The notes below the pieces were generated by a model. The model searched no databases. It saw nothing but the letters and a program-made list of their open reading frames with translations, and was not told where the DNA came from. A stretch of DNA of 64,000 nucleotides from Zantedeschia hybrid cultivar (Eukaryota > Streptophyta > Magnoliopsida > Alismatales > Araceae). Of this stretch, positions 32,860 through 44,439 are shown in pieces. Every line of letters starts with the position of its first letter. Positions within the stretch are counted from its first letter, which is position 1. The stretch is from positions 23,612,729 to 23,676,728 of the forward strand of contig JARZZO010000013.1 of NCBI GenBank assembly GCA_030544215.1, in the 5' to 3' direction. The translations under genes and the position numbers were made by a program.

Positions 32860-35419
32860 TGTAACGACCCGCCATCCTATGACCGGAGACCCAGTCACTA
32901 AATGGATGTCGGCCCATTAACTGTAGGTTCACACCCGGATCTTATACACACACCTGGAGGAGTAAGCGTTAAACAAGATTAAATATAACATTCACACGGA
33001 CTACAAGGAGGTACAGTGCGCAGGAAGTAAGGTAATAATGTCCGTACACAGTCCAACAATAATTAAATGTCCAACAAATTAATTAAGTACAGGAAGAAAT
33101 AAAGTACAACAACATCGGGGCATACCCCGGGAACTGAGATAGCTGTTGGTCCGCACACCAAGGAGAACACCACGTGCCGCCACACGCCACAAGGTCTACA
33201 CCTGAAAACGCAGGGAGTGAGCCACACCAGAATAGGGCTCAGTAGGGATCATCCGATCCCCCGCCTCCCACACACACACCCACAAGTGCAGTAACAAAGA
33301 TACAGGTGATAAGGCAAGTAAAGCTGTAACACACTGCTCCCAAAATCTCGATATGAACCATGTGCATTCGAAATGTAACATGCATATCTCTAAAATTATT
33401 CTATCAAGGAACCTACAACTCACATCTCGGCAAAACACGCCAACCACGTCTCCGAAAGTGGGAAACACCGACCACACAGCCGTAAGTGGGGAAACACCGT
33501 CCACACAACCGAAAGTAGGAAACACCGTCCACACAACCGAAAGTAGGAAACACCGACCCGCTGAGACCAAACAGTAATCCCTCGGATAGCACGCTAGCTA
33601 CTCCGGCCCAACTGGCTCAGGTGGTTACTCCTTCCCTCAGCATGAGTGACTCTCCGAATGTACCACTCCGACACCGGTACTAGCTGACCTCGGGGTTCAC
33701 CAGGTGACCCTCTCTCACTAGGCGTCACCCCGCCCATGCCCCCACCGGCGCTGCGCTCACGCCCCCACCAGCACAGGGTGATAAAGCGCTACACTGTCAC
33801 TCCAGGTCCACAGTAACACAAAACACCAAAACCCGGCACAGTACGATCCGGTCACGTGAAAAGCCCGCGATCGCACGACACACACGCAGTGCCATCCGGT
33901 CATGAAGAATCCATTTCTACCGAGTACACTAAAGTATGCACTAACCAACTATCTAGCAGTATGAACACATTTTACTGGCATGAATTAGTGTTGTTCTGTC
34001 TTGAATCGCGTCGCCCAAGGCCGACGCCATTCAAGATCCCTAAACTGGTTCATAAAACACCGGCCACGGAATCTGGCCTAAAAGGTGTCGACACCAGCGG
34101 TCGCCTTTTGAAAGGCGTCGACGTCCTCAGACGCCATTCACACCGAAAATTCAGGAATTCCATAAAACATTAATCAGGGGATTTCTGCCTTAAAAGGCGT
34201 CATGGTTACCCGACGCTTATACGAATCGCGTCGCCCTATCATGACGTCTTTTAGTCCCAGAACCCCCGAACTGACAGACCCTCAGTCGGGGTGATTTCCT
34301 GCCTAAATGGCGTCACGATGGCCCGACGTCCTTCTGAAAGGCGTCGACCATCCATGACGTCATTTAGCGCCAGAATCCCTAACTCTTGAAACCTCGAACA
34401 GGGAGATTTCTGTCCTAAAAGGCGTCGTACTGCCCTGACGTCCTTCTGAAAGGCGTCGACCAGGCACGACGCCGTTTAGCGCCAGAAACCTAGTTCCCTG
34501 GTTCGATCCGAGGGTTTCTCCCTTAACCCCAAATACCCCGAAAAAGTCCCAAAATAGAAGGGGGAGGAAAAGAAGTTCATCCACCACAAGCATGCTACAA
34601 ATCCACATTCACGAGCACGGCCATACCCACAAGAACACCCCCTAAACATGCTCAATCTAGCCCAAAACACGTCATATCACGCCTAGGAAAACACGAGCAA
34701 CACATGCAAGGTTCGTCCCCCTACCGGTTACTTGAACTCCTCCTAACTCCGTGTCGCCGAACCGCCGCACCGCAGACCGCCGCCGGTACCCCCGAGAACG
34801 TCGCCACTCTGCCGGGACGTCGGCCGCCGTCCGGAGAATGGAACGCCGCGAAGGAAGTGGTGGTGGCAGAGGTGAGAGGTAGGGAGGCGTTGGAGTGGTG
34901 GAAGAGGAAGAAGAGGAAGGGAAAGGGAAAGAGTGGGATCGGAGGAGGCGGAGAGGGAGACGAGAGAGAGTGAAAGGGTGAGAATGAGGGAAAGAAAGGA
35001 GGGCTCGCAGGGTCAATCAGAAACTGCCTAAAACGCGTCGAGCGAGAAAGACGCCTATCAGATGACAGGACGGGCCGTACTGACAGCTGTCTGAAACGCG
35101 TCGACCACCACGGACACCGTTCAGCTGACATGTCAGGCACCGTACACTGACACCGCAGGGTGGCAGTCTGAATCGCGTCGTCCATCATGGACGCCGTTCA
35201 GACGACGAGACAGGGGCCGTACTCTCGCAGCCCGAAACCCGCCCACGTGGCACAACAGCAATTCATCTAAATGGCGTCCACCTATCAAGACGCCTTTTGA
35301 AAGGCGTCGTGAAGTGTAGACGTCATTCAGAAGAAACTCTCAAGACCCCTTAAGGTCCAAACCAGGGGATCCGGCCCGAAACCGACCCGAAAACTGAACC
35401 CGAAACCTCAGTCCTTACA
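32860..35419 (-). repeat. Family-T LTR, 3' LTR of a minus-strand element
   Basis: A complete LTR of 2560 bp from TGTAAGG (35419, minus strand) to GTTACA (32860). The polypurine tract is next to 35419, so this is a 3' LTR. Its interior around 33350-33730 differs from the 12650 copy and matches 41990-42420, which shows two LTR subtypes in the window. It contains the hairpin array at 34000-34480 and 35030-35330. Confidence 0.88.
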
Positions 35420-35503
35420 TTCTCCCCCCCTTAAAAGAATTTCGTCCCCGAAATTGCTTGCTACAAGTAACGAGGGCGAAATTGCCTGCTACAAGTAACG
35501 AGC
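35420..35503 (-). repeat. Remnant of family-T interior: polypurine tract and a 26-bp tandem duplication
   Basis: This is the last ~85 bp of the element interior, matching 40335-40394 in reverse. The unit GAAATTGCYTGCTACAAGT, followed by AACGAG, occurs twice in tandem. At 35504 it joins the middle of another LTR, so the rest of the interior (primer site, gag, pol) has been deleted. Confidence 0.8.
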
Positions 35504-36346
35504 GCCAGAACCCCTAACTCGTGAAACCTCGAACAGGGAGGTTTCTACCCTAAAAGGCGTCGTACTGCCCTGACGTCCTTCTAAAAGGCGTCGACCAGGC
35601 ACCACGCCGTTTAGCGCTAGAAACCTGGTTCCCTGGTTCAACCCGAGGGTTTCTCCTTTAACCCCAAACACTCCGAAAATGCCCCAAAACAGAAGGGGGA
35701 AGATAGGGAAATCAACTACTTCCAGCATGCTACAAATCCACGTTCACGAGCACGGCCATTCCCACAAGAAAACCCCCTAAACATGCTCATTCTAACCCAA
35801 AACATAACATGCCACGCTAAGGAAATCACGAGCAACACATTCACAGTCCTTGCAAGGTTCGTCCCCCTACCGGTTCTTGAACTCCTCCAAGCTCCGTGCC
35901 GCCGACCCGCCGCACCGCAGACCGCCGCCAGTACCCTCGAGGACACCGCCACTCCGCCGGGACGTCGGCCGCCGTCCGGAGAATGGAACGCCGCGAAGGA
36001 AGTGGTGGAGGTAGGGAGGTGTTGGAGTGATGGAAGAGGAAGAAGAGGAAGGGAAGGGAGGAAGGAGGGCGGAGGGAGCGGAGAGGGCGAAGAGAGAGAG
36101 GGTGGAGGCGAGAATGAGGGAAAGAAGGGGAGGCTTGCGGGGCCAGTCTGAATCTAGCTAAAACGCATCGATCGAGGCAGACGCCAATCAGTCTGACAGG
36201 ACGGGCCGTACTGACAGCGGTCTGAAACGCGTCACTCTCCACGGACGCCGTTCAGGCGACAGGACAGGCCGTACTGACAACGCTCTGGCGCCGTACCCTG
36301 ACATCGCAGAGGTCACAGTCTGAATCGCGTCGACCAACATGGACGC
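35504..36346 (-). repeat. Family-T LTR fragment, split by the plus-strand element
   Basis: It matches about 14290-15133 and is interrupted at 36346 by the plus-strand element. The same LTR continues at 44203-44439. Confidence 0.85.
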
Positions 36347-37770
36347 TGTAAAGACTGAGGTTTCGGGTTCAGTTTTCGGGACGGTTTCGGGCCGGATCCC
36401 CTGGTTTGGACCTTGAGGGGTCTTGAGAGTTTCTTCCGAATGACGTCTACTCTTCACGACGCCGTTCAAACGGCGTCTTGATAGGTGGACGCCATTTAGA
36501 TCTACTGCTGTTGTGCCACGTGGGCGCCACGTGGGCGGGTTTCGGGCCGCGAGAGTACGACCCCTGTCTCGCCGTCTGAAAGGCGTCCATGATGGACGAC
36601 GCGATTCAGACTGCGACCCTGCGGTGTTAGTGTACGGTGCCTGACATGTCAGCTGAACGGCGTCCGTGGTGGTCGACGCGTTTCAGAGCGCTGTCAGTAC
36701 GGCCCGTCCTGTCATCTGATAGGCGTCCTCCTCGCTCGACGCGTTTTAGCCAGTTTCTGATTGACCCCGCGAGCCTCCCTTTCTTTCCCTCATTCTCACC
36801 CTCTCACTCTCTCTCCTCTCCTTCTCCGCCTCCTCCGATCCCTCTCTTCCCCTTTCCCTTCCTCTTCTTCCTTTTCCACCACTCCAACGCCTCCCTACCT
36901 CTCACCTCTACCACCACCACTTCCTTCGCGGCGTTCCATTCTCCGGACGGCGGCCGACGTCCCGGCGGAGTGGCGACGTCCTCGGGGGTACCGGCGGCGG
37001 TCTGCGGTGCGGCGGTTCGGCGACACGGAGCCAGGAGGAGTTCAAGTCCCGGTAGGGGGACAAACCTTGCGTGGATTTTACACGTTTCATCCGTAGTTTC
37101 CATGTGATGTATGATATGTTTGGGGGTAGAACGAGCATGTTTAGGAGCTTTTGTTGATGGGGATGAGGGTTTCTATGAATAAGGATTTGTGATGATTTGG
37201 CTTGCTCCTCTTCCTCCTCTGTTTGCCTTGGTTTTGGAGTATTTGGGGGTGAAAAGGGAGCCCTCTGGCTGAGTACAGAACCTGGTTTCTAGCGCTAAAA
37301 GACGTCGTACCTGGACGACGCCATTTCGAATGGCGCCGGGACAGTACGACGCCTTTTAGGCAGAAATCTTCCTGTTTAAGGTTCTGTTAGTCTGGATTTC
37401 TGGCGTTAAATAACGTCGTACCTGGACGACGCCATTTAGAATAGCGACGGGCCAGTGCGACGCTATTTAGGCAGAAATCACCCTGATTAAGGTTTTCTGC
37501 AAGTTTTGTATTCTTGTGTGAATGGCATCTGAGGATCGTGACGCCTTTTTGAAAGGCGGCTTCCCAGGACGACGCGTTTTAAGAGGAATCAACTATGGCA
37601 TGTCCCCGTTTCTGTCACCGATAGGCGACGAGAGATGGCGACGCATTTTAAAAGGCGACCTCTGGTGTCGACGCCTTTTAGGCCTGAGGCCGGTACTTCA
37701 TGAACCAGTTTAGGGTGCTTGAATGGCGTCGGCCTTGGGCGACGCGATTCAAGACAGAACTACACTAATT
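36347..37770 (+). repeat. Truncated 5' LTR of the plus-strand element
   Basis: It matches 40395-41818 nearly base for base, then jumps into gag at 37771. The first bases read TGTAAAGACTGAGG, with one change from the family start. Hairpin units are densely packed at 37290-37460 and 37520-37755. Confidence 0.9.
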
Positions 37771-38522
37771 TGTTGAAGGACAAGACCTTGTCGGCAACCT
37801 ATTTGTTGAAGGACAATGCATACGAGTGGTGGGTTACCATCAAGACAAGGATGTTTGCAGATAGATCCTTGAGAGAGATCCCTTGGGAGGTGTTTGTGAG
37901 AGAGTTCAGTGGACAGTACTTTCCGAGGCTCGTCCAGAAGGCCAAGGAAAGAGAGTTTATGGAATTGGTGCATAATGACATGTCAGTTCTAGATTATCAT
38001 ACGAAGTTTGTGGCTCTTGGAAGGTTCGTTCCACACTTATCTGAGCATGAGACATATAGAACAGAGAGATTTGTAGATGGACTCCGGTATGATCTGAGGA
38101 CAATAGTGGCACCTCAGTGTTGTAGAGATCTGGCGTCAGCGGTTCGATGTGCGGCAGCGGTGGAGACTCAATTCCAGCAAATGGCGAAAGAGTTGGAGAG
38201 ATCGGCACGAGGGAAGCAGCAAGGCAAGAGCAAATCAACGGTCCTTTCGTCAGGCGCTTCGAGTTCCTTTGAGTTCGGGTCCCAAGAGACGTCATGTGAT
38301 GAAGATGAGTACGGTTCGGCCCAACAGATGCAGACTGTGGCTAGCAGGCAGCAGGGAAAGAGACATGATGCGGCAGATTATTGTCCCCGTTGTGGTAGGT
38401 ATCACGGCAACCGGATGTGTCCATTGGTCGCTGGTAGCTGTTTTGGCTGTGGCAGGAGGGGACATCTTGCGAGGAACTGTCCCCAGAAGAATAAGACAAG
38501 TCAGGAGCCGAGTGGTCAGTAG
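37771..38522 (+). pseudogene. gag: Gag of the plus-strand element, N-terminus deleted, otherwise open
   Basis: From about 37771 the frame is clearly Gag: DNAYEWWVTIKTRMF, REFSGQYFPRLVQKAKERE and the zinc knuckles CPRCGRYHGNRMC and CFGCGRRGHLARNC. It stops with TAG at 38520-38522 at the same place as the gag at 15758. The ~120 N-terminal residues were lost in the LTR-gag deletion. Codons before 37771 in the same open frame are LTR sequence. No frameshift or stop occurs in the remaining 250 codons, in contrast with the shredded pol just downstream. Confidence 0.85.
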
Positions 38523-38759
38523 GAGCCCGGTACCTTATGTAGTGTTGTGTGTTCTTTCAGTGGAGATCCGAGATGCAGGGATAGATGAACACTCTTATCT
38601 TGTCTTATGAGGTAGTAGTTGTGAACCCTTATGTCACTCTTTATGTATTTTTGGTCATGGTGGTGATTCGGTATTGTAACTGTACTTTGTAAGGCTGCTA
38701 TATAATGATGTTGGTCTATCAATTTTGGCGGAATCATGGAACATAATTAATTTTGTATT

Positions 38760-40334
38760 GATCTGTTTGACCGATCGTGTGTGGGGAGCCCCGTGTAAGA
38801 GTGCGATCGGTGAGGGCATTAGCAGGATTTTACCGACGGTTGGTCCAGGGGTTTTCTTCGATAGCGACCCCCCCCCCCCCCCCCCCCCCCCCCTTGTTGA
38901 GGTTGACTCGTAGGGGAGTTCGTTTCTTGTGGACCGAGGAGTATGAGCGGAGTTTCATTAAGTTAAAGACTCACCTCACTTTGGCCCCAGTTTTGGTACT
39001 TCTACCAGGTTTCGGTAGAACTGTGGGGCGATGGTGCAGTCAGATTAGAGATAGACTCTGTGATTTGAACGTGGAGGACGTGCGCAGGTGTGTTCTTATT
39101 GAGGCGCACTGTTCTAGATAAATAGTGCTTCCCAGAACGAGTAAGGCGTATCATTGTTGAGGTGGTCTAGTAGGAAGAAGGATAGGGGTGATTTTGTGGT
39201 TGAATGCTTGAATTGTCGACAGGTTAGGGTGGAACATCAGAGTGGCGCAGCGGTAGCGTGGTTGCAGTCCTTGCCGATCCCGGTGTGGAAACGGGAGCTT
39301 GTGACTTTGGACTTGTATTAAGATTGTTTTTTTCCCTGGTGGAGGGAGCGTGATCTGGATTACCATTGAGCAATTGACCACGTCAGCACACTTCCTGGCT
39401 ATCAGGAAGGACTGGTCAGTCGGTAAGTTGGCTGAGTTGTTTGTGAGTCGGATCATTTCTTTCTGCTCGATGTGCCCTTGTCCATCGTGTCGGATCGGGC
39501 TTTGAGATTTACTTCTTAGTCGTGGGAAGAGTTTTTGGAAGGCCTTGAGTATGCAGTTAGCCTTCAGCCCGGCCTATCATCCCGAGGCTGATGGACGGTC
39601 GGAGAGGGCCATTCAGATTTTGGAGGTTTTGCGCGGGGCATGTTGCCTGGATTGAGGAGGTTCTTGGGAGCAGCGTTTGTTTATAGTGGAGTTTTGCGTA
39701 CTATAACAGTTACCACTCTAGCATTGGCATGGCGCCTTATGAAGCATTGTTTAGATGGCTGTGTCGATCCTTTGTGATCTAGTATGAGATTGGCAAGAGG
39801 CAGTTAGCAGGATAAGGGTTGGTATAGCAGTGTGCTAAGGTTGCCAGAGTTGTGCTATCATCGGTAGGAGACCGATTGAGTTTGAAGTTGGGGACCTCGT
39901 GTTTTTCCAAGTCTCGCCCTCCTTGGGTGTGAGGAGATTTGGGAAGCAAGGTAAGCTGGGTCCGCGCCGTGCTGGGCCTCTTCCCGTTCTTGCTCGAATT
40001 GGGGAAGCGGATTACCAGCCAGCCTTGCCGTCCAATCTTGCAGGAGTGCACGATGCGTTCCACGTTTCGTTGCAGAGGAATGTTCAGGATCCACCCCAGG
40101 TGTTAGAATTGTCAGAACTTGAAGTCGCTGAGGACTTGTCCTTTCTAGAGTGTCTAGTGTGTATTGAGAATCACAAGTGACAGGTCCTCCGGAACAAAGT
40201 TGGATCTGTGGATTGAGTAGTTTGACAGTATCGCTCCGGGAGCGAGGTGACCTGGATGCGCGAGATTGAGATGCTGGGAAACAGTTCCCTACCTTTTCTG
40301 GTAAGTTCCCATGTGAGTTGGCAGTGGAGGTATT
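38760..40334 (+). pseudogene. Decayed Ty3/gypsy pol (RT-RNase H, integrase, integrase tail)
   Basis: Fragments in changing frames appear in the canonical order. First are the RT/RNase H linker (VRALAGFYRRLVQGFS, then WTEEYERSFIKLKTHL). Next are integrase pieces near 39360-39760 (TTSAHFLAIRKDW, SIVSDRALRFTS, PAYHPEADGRSERAIQ, MAPYEAL). Last is the C-terminal block RRFGKQGKLGPRRAGPLPVL with VHDAFHVSLQRNV at 39930-40090. This final block is typical of chromovirus-type elements of the Tekay/Del group, which supports the family assignment. Protease and the front of RT are missing. A run of about 24 C (38870-38893) interrupts the RNase H region. Confidence 0.85.
38870..38893 (+). repeat. Poly-C tract
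   Basis: About 24 consecutive C within decayed pol. Its length may be an assembly artefact of homopolymer reads. Confidence 0.9.
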
Positions 40335-40379
40335 TCGCCCTCGTTACTCGTAGCAGGCAATTTCGGGGACGAAATTCTT

Positions 40380-40394
40380 TTAAGGGGGGGAGAA
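40380..40394 (+). promoter_or_regulatory. Polypurine tract of the plus-strand element
   Basis: AAGGGGGGGAGAA lies directly before the TGTAAGGACTGAGG start of the 3' LTR at 40395. Confidence 0.9.
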
Positions 40395-42564
40395 TGTAAG
40401 GACTGAGGTTTCGGGTTCAGTTTTCAGGTCGGTTTCGGGCCGGATCCCCTGGTTTGGACCTTGAGGGGTCTTGAGAGTTTCTTCCGAATGCCGTCTACAC
40501 TTCACGACGCCGTTCAAACGGCGTCTTGATAGGTGGACGCCATTTAGATCTACTGCTGTTATGCCACGTAGGCGCCACGTGGGCGGGTTTCGGGCCGCGA
40601 GAGTACGGCCCCTGTCTCGTCGTCTGAATGGCGTCCATGATGGACGACGCGATTCAGACTGCGACCCTGCGGTGTTAGTGTACGGTGCCTGACATGTCAG
40701 CTGAACGGCGTCCGTGGTGGTCGACGCGTTTCAGAGCGCTGTCAGTACGGCCCGTCCTGTCATCTGATAGGCGTCCTCCTCGCTCGACGCGTTTTAGCCA
40801 GTTTCTGATTGACCCCGCGAGCCTCCCTTTCTTTCCCTCATTCTCACCCTCTCACTCTCTCTCCTCTCCCTCTCCGCCTCCTCCTCTCCCTCTCTTCCCC
40901 TTTCCCTTCCTCTTCTTCCTTTTCCACCACTCCAACGCCTCCCTACCTCTCACCTCTACCACCACCACTTCCTTCGCGGCGTTCCATTCTCCGGACGGCG
41001 GCCGACGTCCCGGCGGAGTGGCGACGTCCTCGGGGGTACCGGCGGCGGTCTGCGGTGCGGCGGTTCGGCGACACGGAGCCAGGAGGAGTTCAAGTCCCGG
41101 TAGGGGGACAAACCTTGCGTGGATTTTACACGTTTCATCTGTAGTTTCCATGTGATGTATGATATGTTTGGGGGTAGAACGAGCATGTTTAGGAGCTTTT
41201 GTTGATGGGGATGAGGGTTTCTATGAATAAGGATTTGTGATGATTTGGCTTGCTCCTCTTCCTCCTCTGTTTGCCTTGGTTTTGGAGCATTTGGGGGTGA
41301 AAAGGGAGCCCTCGGGCTGAGTACAGAACCTGGTTTCTGGCGCTAAAAGACGTCGTACCTGGACGACGCCATTTCGAATGGCGCCGGGACAGTACGACGC
41401 CTTTTAGGCAGAAATCTTCCTGTTTAAGGTTCTGTTAGTCTGGATTTCTGGCGTTAAATAACGTCGTACCTGGACGACGCCATTTAGAATAGCGACGGGC
41501 CAGTGCGACGCTATTTAGGCAGAAATCACCCTGATTAAGGTTTTCTGCAAGTTTTGTATTCTGGTGTGAATGGCGTCTGAGGATCGTGACGCCTTTTTGA
41601 AAGGCGGCTTCCCAGGACGACGCGTTTTAAGAGGAATCAACTGTGGCATGTCCCCGTTTCTGTCACCAATAGGCGACGAGAGATGGCGACGCGTTTTAAA
41701 AGGCGACCTCTGGTGTCGACGCCTTTTAGGCCTGAGGCCGGTACTTCATGAACCAGTTTAGGGTGCTTGAATGGCGTCAGCCTTGGGCGACGCGATTCAA
41801 GACAGAACTACACTAATTCATGCCAGTAAAATGTGTTCATACTGCTAGATAGATGGTTAATGCATGCTTTAGTGCACTTGATAATGATGGATTCTTCATG
41901 ACCGGATGGCACTGCGTTGTGTGTCGTGCGATCGCGGGCTTTTCACGTGACCGGATCGCACTGTACCGGGTTTTGTGTTACTGTGGACCTGGAGTGACAG
42001 TTGTAGCGCTTTATCACCCTGTGCTGGTGTGGGTGGAGCACAGCGCCGGTGGGGGCGTGGGCGGGGTGACGCCTAGTAAGAGAGGGTCACCTGGTGAACC
42101 CCGGGGTCAGCTAGTACCGGTGTAGGAGTGGTACATTCGGAGTGTCACTCATGCTGAGGGAAGGAGTAACCACCTGAGCCAGTTGGGCCGGAGTAGCCAG
42201 CGTGCTATCCGAGGGGTTACTGTTTGGTCTCAGCGGGTCGGTGTTTTCCTACTTTCGGTTATATGGTCGGTGTTTCCCACTTTCGGAGGCGTGGTTGGCG
42301 TGTTTTGCCGAGACGCGAATTGTAGGCTCCTTGATAGAATGATTCTAGAGATATGCATGTTACATTTCGAATGCACATGGTTCATATCGAGATTTAGGAG
42401 TAGTGTGTTACAGCTTTACTTGCCTTAATCACCTGTATCCTTGTTATTGCACTTGTGGGTGTGTGAGTGGGAGGCAGGGGATCGGATGATCCCTACTGAG
42501 CCCAATTCTGGTGTGGCTCACCTGCGTTTTCAGGTGTGGACCTCGTGGGGTGTGGCGGCGCGTG

Positions 42565-43890
42565 GTGTTTGTAGGTGCTTAGAATGACCGTGTGATTATC
42601 ATGAAATATCTATGTTGTTTAGTGTAAACTAACCTATTAAAATAGCAACTAAAGTGCAGTGATCGCCAGAAACTTTTAACTTAAAAGTTTCAAAAGAGAG
42701 TATGATCGCCTACCTGTTCAAACGCGGAAGATTGAGTCCTTGGTTCCCCTTCCTCAGCCGGCTGAAGAAAGAGAGCCCTTTCTTTGCTTTTTGTTCTTGC
42801 TGTTGAGTTTGAGGTTGAGGATCGTCCAGAAATCTTTCTGACTTTGTGATGGATTTCCCCTTTTTGAATCTCTCGTTGTTGTTGAGTGCAGCAGAAACAG
42901 AAACAGAAAATGAAGAAACAATGATGATGAGAATTTAAGTAGAAGTAGTATCTGAACTAATCATGATTTTAAGCATATTTAAAACAGCAAACTCACTTGC
43001 TTAGTGGCTTTGAAACCCCTTTAGTCAAGTAGGTTTTTGAAAGATTGTGCTGTGGTGTGTGTTTGCATGAAGTGAATATGAAGAATGGAATTAATGAAAT
43101 GAATGCAGTAATGAAAAAATTATGCCCAATCGGATGAAGCTTTGAAAGGATGAAGATCTTGAAAGGGACGCCGACTTCTGGAAATGGCAGCGCTCCGGCG
43201 TTCCGACGTTGTTGCTTCAATCTTCAACTCGCTATAATAATGCTCTCTTAATGGACTTCAACTCTCTCTCTTTTTTTTTTAACTTTTCAACATGCGAGGT
43301 ATTTATAGGCATTTCTTGCGTTCGAGATTAACATAGCAAAATCCCGAATTTATCCATCTTAACCGACAGATAAATACTGATTAATTCATCTTTATCTGTA
43401 ATTATCTAAAACGCGTCCACCTTTGCTGACGCCTTTCAGATTAATTAAGATAAGGATAAATATCCGGGAAAACTTATCTTTATCTTTATTAGGTAAAACG
43501 CGTCCATATGTGTAGACGTCTTTTAGACTAATTAAGATAAGGATAAACATCCGGAGGGGAAGTTAAAATCACTTAGGAAACTTCAAACGCGTCTACATTA
43601 ACCGACGCCTTTTAGTTAATTAATTAATTAATTAAAATTCAAATTTAAACGTTAAAATAAGAATAAAGTCTAAATGGCGTCTACTTGGGTCGACGTCTTT
43701 TAGAATTCTTCATATTTTAACTCAAATTTGAGCTAAAACCAATTCAATTGATTAACACATCTGTTAAACCCGACACTTAAAAAGATTAATAAAAATTAAT
43801 TAATGATTAATTATCAGACCATTTCGAGGCATTATTGTATGATATGAAATTTACTCAAAATGATGTCAAAATTAGCGTGTCTACAGTGTT
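42565..43890 (-). mobile_element. Solo LTR of a second family, with TSD
   Basis: A 1316-bp sequence at 42570-43885 interrupts the family-T LTR. It is bounded by the exact 5-bp TSD GTGTT (42565-42569 and 43886-43890). Termini are TGTAG...CTACA. On the minus strand it starts TGTAGACACGCTAAT and has a TATA-box-like TATAAATA near 43300, so it is probably oriented minus. No interior exists, so it is a solo LTR of unassigned family. Apart from four GCGTC hairpins it does not resemble family T. Confidence 0.9.
43406..43703. repeat. Four GCGTC hairpin units in the second-family solo LTR
   Basis: Units at 43406-43439, 43493-43526, 43583-43615 and 43670-43703 are each ~34 bp. They have a left arm like CTAAAACGCGTC, ~10 variable bases and a right arm like GACGYCTTTTAG. 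The same unit type fills the family-T LTRs. Spacing is near 87-90 bp, with AT-rich linkers that are partly repeated. Confidence 0.88.
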
Positions 43891-44202
43891 CTCCTTGGTG
43901 TACGGACCAGCAGCTATCTCAGTTCCCGGGGTATGCCCCGATGTTGTTGTACCTTATTTCTGCATGTACTTAATTAATTTGTTGGACATGTAATTATTGT
44001 TGGACTGTGTACGGACATTATCACTTTACTTCCTGCGCACTGTACTTCCTTGTAGTCCGTGTGAATGTTATATTTAATCTTGTTTAACGCTTACTCCTCC
44101 AGATGTGTGTATAAGATCCGGGTGTGAGACCGTTGGATAATGATTCGACACCCATTTAGTGATCGGGTCTCCGATCATAGGGTGGCGGGTCGTTACAGAC
44201 GC

Positions 44203-44439
44203 CGTTCAGACGATGTGACAGGGGCCGTACTCTCGCGGCCCGAAACCCGCCCACGTGGCGCACACGTGGCACAACAGAAAGCAGACTTAAATGACGTCTA
44301 CATAGACAGACGTCTTTTGAAAGACGTCGAGCAGTGCAGACGTCATTCAGTCAGAAATCTCAAGACCCCTCTGGGTCGAAACCAGGGGATCCGGCCCGAA
44401 CCCGACCCGAATACAGAACCCGAAACCTCAATCCTTACA
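44203..44439 (-). repeat. Family-T LTR start, continuation of 35504-36346
   Basis: It matches ~15139-15379 and ends with the LTR terminus (minus strand TGTAAGGATTGAGG) at 44439, where mitovirus copy A resumes. Confidence 0.88.

Larger units (their letters stand above)
40395..44197 (+). repeat. 3' LTR of the plus-strand element, interrupted by a solo LTR
   Basis: It runs from TGTAAGGACTGAGG to GGCGGGTCGTTACA with TG...CA ends, 3803 bp in total. About 1321 bp of this is a foreign solo LTR plus its TSD copy, leaving a native length of ~2480 bp. Confidence 0.9.
36342..44202 (+). mobile_element. Plus-strand family-T element with gag and decayed pol, with TSD
   Basis: The element spans 36347-44197 and is flanked by the 5-bp TSD GACGC (36342-36346 and 44198-44202), exactly inside a minus-strand family-T LTR. 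It has a truncated 5' LTR (36347-37770), an open gag lacking its N-terminus, a heavily decayed pol, a polypurine tract, and a 3' LTR (40395-44197) containing a foreign solo LTR. One deletion removed the 3' half of the 5' LTR, the primer site and the first ~120 codons of gag. The two LTRs are nearly identical over the shared 1.4 kb, so the insertion is recent. Confidence 0.9.
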
